Shown here piece after piece: positions 31,704-36,374 of a stretch of 36,374 nucleotides of DNA. Positions within the stretch are counted from its first letter, which is position 1. Each line of letters opens with the position of its first letter. The position numbers and the translations under genes were made by a program. The notes beneath the pieces were generated by a model. That model did not search any database and was not told the DNA's origin. It worked only from the letters and a program-made list of their open reading frames with translations. Source of the stretch: a virus; IMG/VR virus record IMGVR_UViG_3300050045_000004, positions 1 through 36,374 of that record; one strand, given 5' to 3'.

Positions 31704-34327
31704 AGCTGTTGACTCTTAGGAATTGTTTTCTTGTACTTCGCAACGATGTCTTGGTCCGCCTTCCACTTATCTATGCCAGCTTGTTGCTCAGGTGTTACGT
31801 TGACTTTGAGCGTGTGTGTTGACCAATCGTATGCCTCATTCGCCGCTGTATCAATTGCCTTCAAATCGGTTGGCGTTTGCGGCTTGTCGGCAAACGTCGA
31901 AATCGTTTGACCGGGCATCGGGACCTCTGAGAATTTCGGGGACTGACCTGACCACGCGTCCCATCCTTTCCAGCCGCCCCCCGTGACGACAACCTCACGC
32001 TCCGAGTGCACATTGATCCCATAAGCCGGAACCGAGAGCACCGCAGTGCGCGGCAATTCGGCGCGAAGCACGATGCGGCTGACCTGCGGCCTATTTGTTA
32101 TCTTAGTAGGTTCGTTGCCCTGTCCCGACTTGATGATGGTCCCCACTCCTCCGGTGGCCTCTAGGCCAAAAAGTTTCTTCGCGTTCTCAGTGGAGCCATA
32201 AGCCTTTTGCACGGCCGCCACATCCGGTCCTTTCAAATTCATACCAATCTTGATCTTGGCTTCGGCGAGTGATAGGGGGCCGTTCACTTTTGCATCCGCA
32301 AGATGGCTATGCAAATCTACGGGCGAACCGTACTTACTAGATAGTGCGGCTTCTTCCTCTGGATTAAGGTTCGCACTATTAGCAGACGTATCTGCGGAAA
32401 CGGCATCTGCTATCTTGGCTTCTCCAACAGCTACGTTCTCAGCATAGGCCGCACCTTTGAGAACTGGAGTCTTACCCGCGCCCGCAATCGAGTGCGCCAT
32501 CGAAATTCCGCGATAGGCTTGTACAATCGGCATCTCCGCACGGTCGAGTAAATACTGAGTCGTCTCCCACTTCGCCCGGATCGCCGCTTTGACGCCTTCG
32601 TAGCCGCCGATGCTCGCGAAATTTTCGTTAGCTTCCGCAACCGCTTCCTCGCGTGTGATCTGCGCTGCCTTGAGAGGCGTACCCGACCATCCATTCGCTA
32701 CGCCGTGATCGAGCGTCATCGACGCTGCACCGTTGCGCAGGATATTCACGTCTGGCAAGCGAGTAAATTCCTGATGATCCCCGACTGTGACCGTTTCACC
32801 TTTGAGAACCTGCGATCCTACTCTCTCCAGAATTATTTGAGCTTGCTGTTTTTGCTCATACGACATATCGGGATCGTACTTGACGGCATTCGCCATGCCA
32901 ATCGGATCGCTACTCGACTTCAATGCGCCGAGAAATTCATCCAAGGTGCCATCTTTCGCAACATCGCTTTTCACGAACGCCTTATACTCGTCTGAGTTTA
33001 CTGCGGATGACATTCCGGGCTTAAGCTCGCTGCGAAGGCGACCACCAAGTTCGTCGGCGGCGGCGACTTGCAGGATGCGGCCCTCATTGCCGGTCGAGCT
33101 TCCCTTCCAGCCGGACCACAGCTTGTCATCAACGTGCTGAATATCCGCGAGAGACGGGTTCACTTTTGGCGGCACTTCGCTGAGTGTACCCTGCGCGATT
33201 TTAGGATTAGGGATGACTATTCCGCGCTGTGCCATAATTTGTGCGGCGCGATGATCAGATAAGTATTTCGCGAGCCGTTGCGTGTCCTTGTAGTTCTGGC
33301 CGCTGGTCTCGTTCATCGGATCGAATTTGGAAGGCATCTGCATCGGGCCGAGCGCCTCCTCGCCCTTGGTCTTTCCGCTCTCCGCCTTCTCATAGTTTTC
33401 AAGAATGCTCATGTCGTTCTTCACGTAATCAAACTTATATTCGTCGCTCATGTCATTCCAACCCGATGACACGTATTCCTTGGCTGACTCCTCAAGATAA
33501 TCCGGTGGCTCGGGGGACTTCTTGTCCGCCTCCTCCCAAAATTCAGTACGCATCCAATCCGAGATGTCATCACGCATTTCTTGGGTGAGCGCGGCGGCCG
33601 GGTTCTTTTCCTCGATACCGGGGAAGGTCATTTGATCTTTGGAAACAACTCCCCCTGTCGGCTCTTGCAGCTTGTCATCGTCGAACGTGATACCGAGATA
33701 CTTATCACTCTCCTCTTTCGCCTTCTCGTCAACTTTCTGCATAGCCGATAATGAAGAACCTAACGCATTGTCGCGGTCAAAGTTGAGACTTATCGCGTCG
33801 TGTAATTGCTGTGCCGTGTAGGGAATGCGATCCTCTCCGTTCTTGATCCGCTCCGCGAGATAATCCGTCAACTGTTCGGCTTTCCAATCGTCATCCTCTG
33901 CAACTAATTGCGCGGCTTCGGCCGGACCATCGTTTTTTAACCAGTTATCTTTCTCACTCTCCAATTCGGAGTCTATATGACTATCTTTGTAATGTTCTGC
34001 CGCAGCCTCTTGATCGCTGTTCGAGAGAGCATCCCATTCGTCGGGGACCGACTCTTGTTCTTCGTCGTCCTCGTCTGGCTCCTGTCCCTCCTCGTTGTCC
34101 TCGTCCGATTTTACCCCTTCCGGAGCGCCCACCGCAGCCTGCACAAGCTTGTCAAGGTCCGGCCGCACCGCCGCATACTCGTTCTCAAGCCGAATGGCGG
34201 TTTGCTTATTCCACTCGTCGCCGCCGACAGCCGTCACACGAGGATCGACAACCGGCTCAACCTTGCCGCCCGCACCAACCGTCCAGCGGCCGTGTGGGTC
34301 GCGGGCCTCACCCGATACGTCAGCCAA
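31700..34327 (-). CDS. Large acidic virion-type protein with ADP-ribosyltransferase-like motifs
   Basis: An 875-residue protein initiated at a TTG (34327) behind GAGGAT, overlapping the previous gene. Residues 7-15 (EARDPHGRWT) carry the RDP-x-GRW motif often seen in phage minor head proteins. Residues 74-160 are extremely acidic (EDNEEGQEPDEDDEEQE). The long middle is helical and charged. From about 570 on there are YRGIS (Arg606) and HSEREVVVTGG with E776-x-E778, followed by a Gly/Trp stretch, the Arg and ExE positions of phage and bacterial ADP-ribosyltransferases. The spacing is long and the STS motif unclear. It could be a head-packaged effector injected with DNA. Confidence 0.6.
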   Translation of the reverse strand: MADVSGEARDPHGRWTVGAGGKVEPVVDPRVTAVGGDEWNKQTAIRLENEYAAVRPDLDKLVQAAVGAPEGVKSDEDNEEGQEPDEDDEEQESVPDEWDALSNSDQEAAAEHYKDSHIDSELESEKDNWLKNDGPAEAAQLVAEDDDWKAEQLTDYLAERIKNGEDRIPYTAQQLHDAISLNFDRDNALGSSLSAMQKVDEKAKEESDKYLGITFDDDKLQEPTGGVVSKDQMTFPGIEEKNPAAALTQEMRDDISDWMRTEFWEEADKKSPEPPDYLEESAKEYVSSGWNDMSDEYKFDYVKNDMSILENYEKAESGKTKGEEALGPMQMPSKFDPMNETSGQNYKDTQRLAKYLSDHRAAQIMAQRGIVIPNPKIAQGTLSEVPPKVNPSLADIQHVDDKLWSGWKGSSTGNEGRILQVAAADELGGRLRSELKPGMSSAVNSDEYKAFVKSDVAKDGTLDEFLGALKSSSDPIGMANAVKYDPDMSYEQKQQAQIILERVGSQVLKGETVTVGDHQEFTRLPDVNILRNGAASMTLDHGVANGWSGTPLKAAQITREEAVAEANENFASIGGYEGVKAAIRAKWETTQYLLDRAEMPIVQAYRGISMAHSIAGAGKTPVLKGAAYAENVAVGEAKIADAVSADTSANSANLNPEEEAALSSKYGSPVDLHSHLADAKVNGPLSLAEAKIKIGMNLKGPDVAAVQKAYGSTENAKKLFGLEATGGVGTIIKSGQGNEPTKITNRPQVSRIVLRAELPRTAVLSVPAYGINVHSEREVVVTGGGWKGWDAWSGQSPKFSEVPMPGQTISTFADKPQTPTDLKAIDTAANEAYDWSTHTLKVNVTPEQQAGIDKWKADQDIVAKYKKTIPKSQQL

Positions 34328-34532
34328 GTTCGTGATCCTCGCCGTCGAAACTTAGAACCATGCGATCTACCTTGAGCACGCCACGCTTGAACAGTTTTTT
34401 GATCGTCGGGTTTGCCATAAGCAACGCAACCTCGTCCCTATCTTTTGTCAACGCCGCGACTTGCAGCTTAGTCGCCAAGGTATTCTCTGCCTTGGTAACA
34501 CGCTTCGTAAGATCGAATATGAGAGATGCCAT
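34320..34532 (-). CDS. Small helical hypothetical protein
   Basis: A 70-residue protein with an N-terminal coiled-coil-like helix (IFDLTKRVTKAENTLATKL) and a basic C-terminal half (IKKLFKRGVLKVDR). GAGG precedes the ATG at 34532. It follows the glycosyltransferase gene by 8 nt and overlaps the large acidic protein gene by 8 nt, whose TTG start it probably feeds by coupled translation. Not recognised. Confidence 0.65.
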   Translation of the reverse strand: MASLIFDLTKRVTKAENTLATKLQVAALTKDRDEVALLMANPTIKKLFKRGVLKVDRMVLSFDGEDHELG

Positions 34533-34540
34533 GGCTGGCC

Positions 34541-35653
34541 TCAGTTGGTGACGTGGAGAGATGTCCGGTCGGGACGCTCTGTGTACCAGCCCTTCCCGCT
34601 GATGACATCCTGCACCGACGTGAGATACTCAGTGTAGCGCGGCGCAATTTTCTCTAGCGAGAAATTCACGCCCCATGCTCGGCACGAGTCGGGGTAGATT
34701 TTTTCAATGTTCTTTGCGGCCCAAATAAAGTGCTCGAATGTCCTGCAACGATACCCGGTCTGACCGTGGATATTGTACTCCGCAAATGCTCCCCAATCGG
34801 ACGAGATAACCGGAGTGCCTGAGAGCATCGCCTCGATCTGCACGCCGCAGAACGGCTCAAGGAAAGTCGAAGGACACAGGACGGCTTTCGCTTTGGACAA
34901 GAGTTGCTGCCGCAGTTCCGGTCCGACAACGCCCGCCATGACGGCGTGCTTGCACCCTTTGAAGAACGAATAGTCTCCAGCGCCCGCCACCACGATGTTA
35001 CTGTTGGTCGCGTCGGCTAGTTGTCTCACTATATGCGCGCCCTTGCCGCCGTTGATGCGGCCCAAAAACAAGAAGTAATCTTCCTTCTTTTGCTGAAACT
35101 TGAATTGCTTTAGGTCGAAACTGTTGGGGATCACCGCATCGTACCAAAAACTGTTGCTGGCATTTTCGATTGCCTTCTGGCCCTGATACGCGTGCAGGAC
35201 CGCATACGACTCGAAAACCCGGTACTTGGCGAAGGGCTCACTTGGATACCCGATGCCCGGCTCGACGGCCGTCAATGTGGGGATCGCATCGGCGACCGGC
35301 TGATGCAAATTCCCGAACGAGCAAAGAAGCATATCGCCCGGCTTCTGCCGCTCTTTGATAGCGGCAATCGCGTTCTTGTAGAAGATCGCGTAGACCGGAT
35401 CGGATTGCTGGAACGGCGGCCAACCCATCTTCTTCCAATCGTGCTCGCCGTAGGAAGCTTTAAGATCGGCATCAGTCGTCACTGTAACACTCTCGGTACA
35501 TTCGACCTTCGACTCCGCGTGCCCATAGTGGATGACTTCGTGGCCCTCCCCGTAAAGCATTGTACAGAGCTTCACAACTTTCTGCGTGAAGGCGCAAGTG
35601 GAATACTCCGGCGTGGTGACCGTATGGGGGATGCCGAGCACATGGAAACGCAT
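34541..35653 (-). CDS. Glycosyltransferase (GT4-like, GT-B fold)
   Basis: A 370-residue retaining-type glycosyltransferase. The C-terminal donor domain carries FLFLGRINGGKGAHIVRQL, VVGPELRQQLLSKAKAVLCPS and the E-x7-E motif (E266 to E274 in LEPFCGVQIEAMLSGTPVI), followed by the GQTGY segment, all typical of family 4. The N-terminus is short for a GT4 acceptor domain. It has a strong Shine-Dalgarno (AAAGGAAG) followed by TCCCCA before the ATG. It lies among head genes, 27 kb from the main sugar cluster, which raises the possibility that it modifies a virion protein. Confidence 0.85.
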   Translation of the reverse strand: MRFHVLGIPHTVTTPEYSTCAFTQKVVKLCTMLYGEGHEVIHYGHAESKVECTESVTVTTDADLKASYGEHDWKKMGWPPFQQSDPVYAIFYKNAIAAIKERQKPGDMLLCSFGNLHQPVADAIPTLTAVEPGIGYPSEPFAKYRVFESYAVLHAYQGQKAIENASNSFWYDAVIPNSFDLKQFKFQQKKEDYFLFLGRINGGKGAHIVRQLADATNSNIVVAGAGDYSFFKGCKHAVMAGVVGPELRQQLLSKAKAVLCPSTFLEPFCGVQIEAMLSGTPVISSDWGAFAEYNIHGQTGYRCRTFEHFIWAAKNIEKIYPDSCRAWGVNFSLEKIAPRYTEYLTSVQDVISGKGWYTERPDRTSLHVTN

Positions 35654-35665
35654 TGGGGACTTCCT

Positions 35666-35867
35666 TTATGACACTGTGAACTTGACCTGACCGGCCGCAC
35701 CGAGAGTTGGAGCATTTGCCGCGCCCCATGTAAAGGTCTTATGGGGCGTAATGTTCGGTTATTTTAATCATTCCATATCCGCCCGAACCTCTACGGACCA
35801 GCCATAGCAGATTACTTCCCGGCGCTTGCGCCCTTCTTGCCGACCTTCATGAGGACTTTCCCTTTGA
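35666..35867 (-). pseudogene. Broken protein-like frames between fibre and glycosyltransferase
   Basis: No intact gene, but three short protein-like pieces follow each other in different frames on the minus strand. First is a 12-codon ORF MKVGKKGASAGK (35850-35812). Then a frame with APGSNLLWLVRRGSGGYGMI and ITEHYAP. Last, after a TAA, is NITPHKTFTWGAANAPTL and GAAGQVKFTVS ending at 35666. The composition resembles a small beta-rich structural protein cut by two frame changes. It could be a decayed gene, or one gene split by read errors. The 12-codon ORF alone may be translated, as GGGAAAG precedes its ATG. Confidence 0.4.
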
Positions 35868-36374
35868 TTAATAACCAATTGCGTGCCAGTATATATTGTT
35901 CGATGCTCCTGACAATGCCTTAAATCCACTTGTTGTGACACTTTGAGGAGAGACGATAGCCGTTACGTTGGAGTACGAACTTGCGGTAACGCCAAAACAA
36001 GCATTCGGAAACGCTATTGGAAATGTGATAGAGACGCCCGCACTGCTGGCTGTAGCAGTCCCCCACTGGACGATGACACCCGTGGTGCCATTTTTCAGAT
36101 AGCCGTTCGTACTAAGCGAAGCCGTATCGGCAGTACCCGGGCCAGCAGGTCCCTGTATACCTTGTGGCCCTTGGGCACCAGCCGCACCAGCCGCACCAGC
36201 CGCACCAGCCGCACCAGCCGCACCGACTGCGCCCGTTGCGCCCGCTGCGCCGCTCGCGCCGGTCGGTCCGGTTGCACCCGTTGCGCCTGTCGGTCCCGTT
36301 GCGCCTGTCGGTCCCGTTGCACCCGTTGGGCCGCCGCTCGGTCCGGTTGCGCCCGTTGTGCCGATTGATCCCGT
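35868..36374 (-). CDS. Collagen-like tail fibre, C-terminal part (5' end outside)
   Basis: 168 residues up to the stop at 35868; the gene enters from beyond 36374, so no start is visible. Residues 1-80 are Gly-x-y triplets (GAT GPT GAT type, then five GAA in a row, then [15 protein letters not shown]), a collagen-like triple helix with one phase break near residue 16. Residues 85-168 ([41 protein letters not shown]) match the gp53-like receptor-binding tip common at fibre ends. The fibre would be a trimer used to bind the host surface. Thr in ACG, ACC and ACA codons is abundant. Confidence 0.85.
   Translation of the reverse strand, partial: TGSIGTTGATGPSGGPTGATGPTGATGPTGATGATGPTGASGAAGATGAVGAAGAAGAAGAAGAAGAQGPQGIQGPAGPGTADTASLSTNGYLKNGTTGVIVQWGTATASSAGVSITFPIAFPNACFGVTASSYSNVTAIVSPQSVTTSGFKALSGASNNIYWHAIGY
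36175..36224. repeat. 9-bp tandem repeat in the fibre gene
   Basis: Five perfect copies of GCACCAGCC (plus strand) and a partial sixth, coding GAA repeats in the collagen-like part. Perfect DNA identity, unlike the varied codons nearby, marks a recent expansion prone to slippage. Confidence 0.85.

Noticed and set aside
36175-36224. Possible CRISPR-like array
   Set aside because: Contiguous 9-bp units without spacers and in frame with a coding repeat.
36095-36322. Minus-strand ORF with RLVRLVRLV repeats
   Set aside because: It is the wrong frame of the collagen-like fibre; the Gly-x-y frame is open throughout and continues into a fibre tip domain.
1-36374. Integrase, transposase, reverse transcriptase or toxin-antitoxin pair
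   Set aside because: None of the reading frames shows their catalytic motifs; no insertion-sequence ends were seen.

Overview
The window is about 36 kb of a tailed double-stranded DNA phage or prophage, cut at both ends. Almost every gene lies on the minus strand, packed head to tail with ATGA or TAATG stop/start overlaps. The genome is GC-rich. Several proteins look like those of alphaproteobacterial (rhizobia-like) siphophages, but the host is an inference. A 936-residue tape measure and the absence of any sheath or baseplate-wedge gene favour a long, non-contractile tail. Terminase, portal, lysis, replication and integration genes are not seen and probably lie outside.

In the direction of minus-strand transcription (right to left) the layout is as follows. 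(a) 36374-34320: a collagen-like fibre cut by the window edge, a stretch of broken reading frames, a family-4 type glycosyltransferase and a small protein. (b) 34327-28060: the head module. It holds an 875-residue acidic virion-type protein with ADP-ribosyltransferase-like motifs, two small proteins, the scaffold, the major capsid protein as its own terminator-bounded unit, and small proteins. (c) 27913-23607: head-tail joining genes, interrupted by two genes on the plus strand (24312-25347) with their own promoter. One of these encodes four tandem helix-turn-helix-like repeats. (d) 23590-13117: tail tube, tail chaperone with a candidate -1 frameshift, tape measure, distal tail and hub proteins. 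(e) 13068-7253: fibre and adhesin genes, including a 1390-residue modular protein. (f) 7251-688: a sugar-modification cluster with a heptosyltransferase-like enzyme, a DUF5672-like enzyme, GDP-mannose 4,6-dehydratase, two tandem paralogous GT-A-like enzymes, a GDP-fucose-synthase-like reductase and an MptE/DUF115-like protein. (g) 280-13: three tRNA genes, all for threonine, with anticodons CGU, UGU and GGU.

The sugar genes could make and transfer a GDP-linked deoxysugar, either onto the host surface (exclusion of other phages) or onto the virion. The fucose-synthase homologue lacks the catalytic cysteine needed for epimerisation, so its product may not be fucose. The threonine tRNAs fit the Thr-rich fibre and adhesin proteins. 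Clear intrinsic terminators lie after the scaffold gene, after the capsid gene and inside the head-tail region. The last of these buries the ribosome binding site of the next gene.
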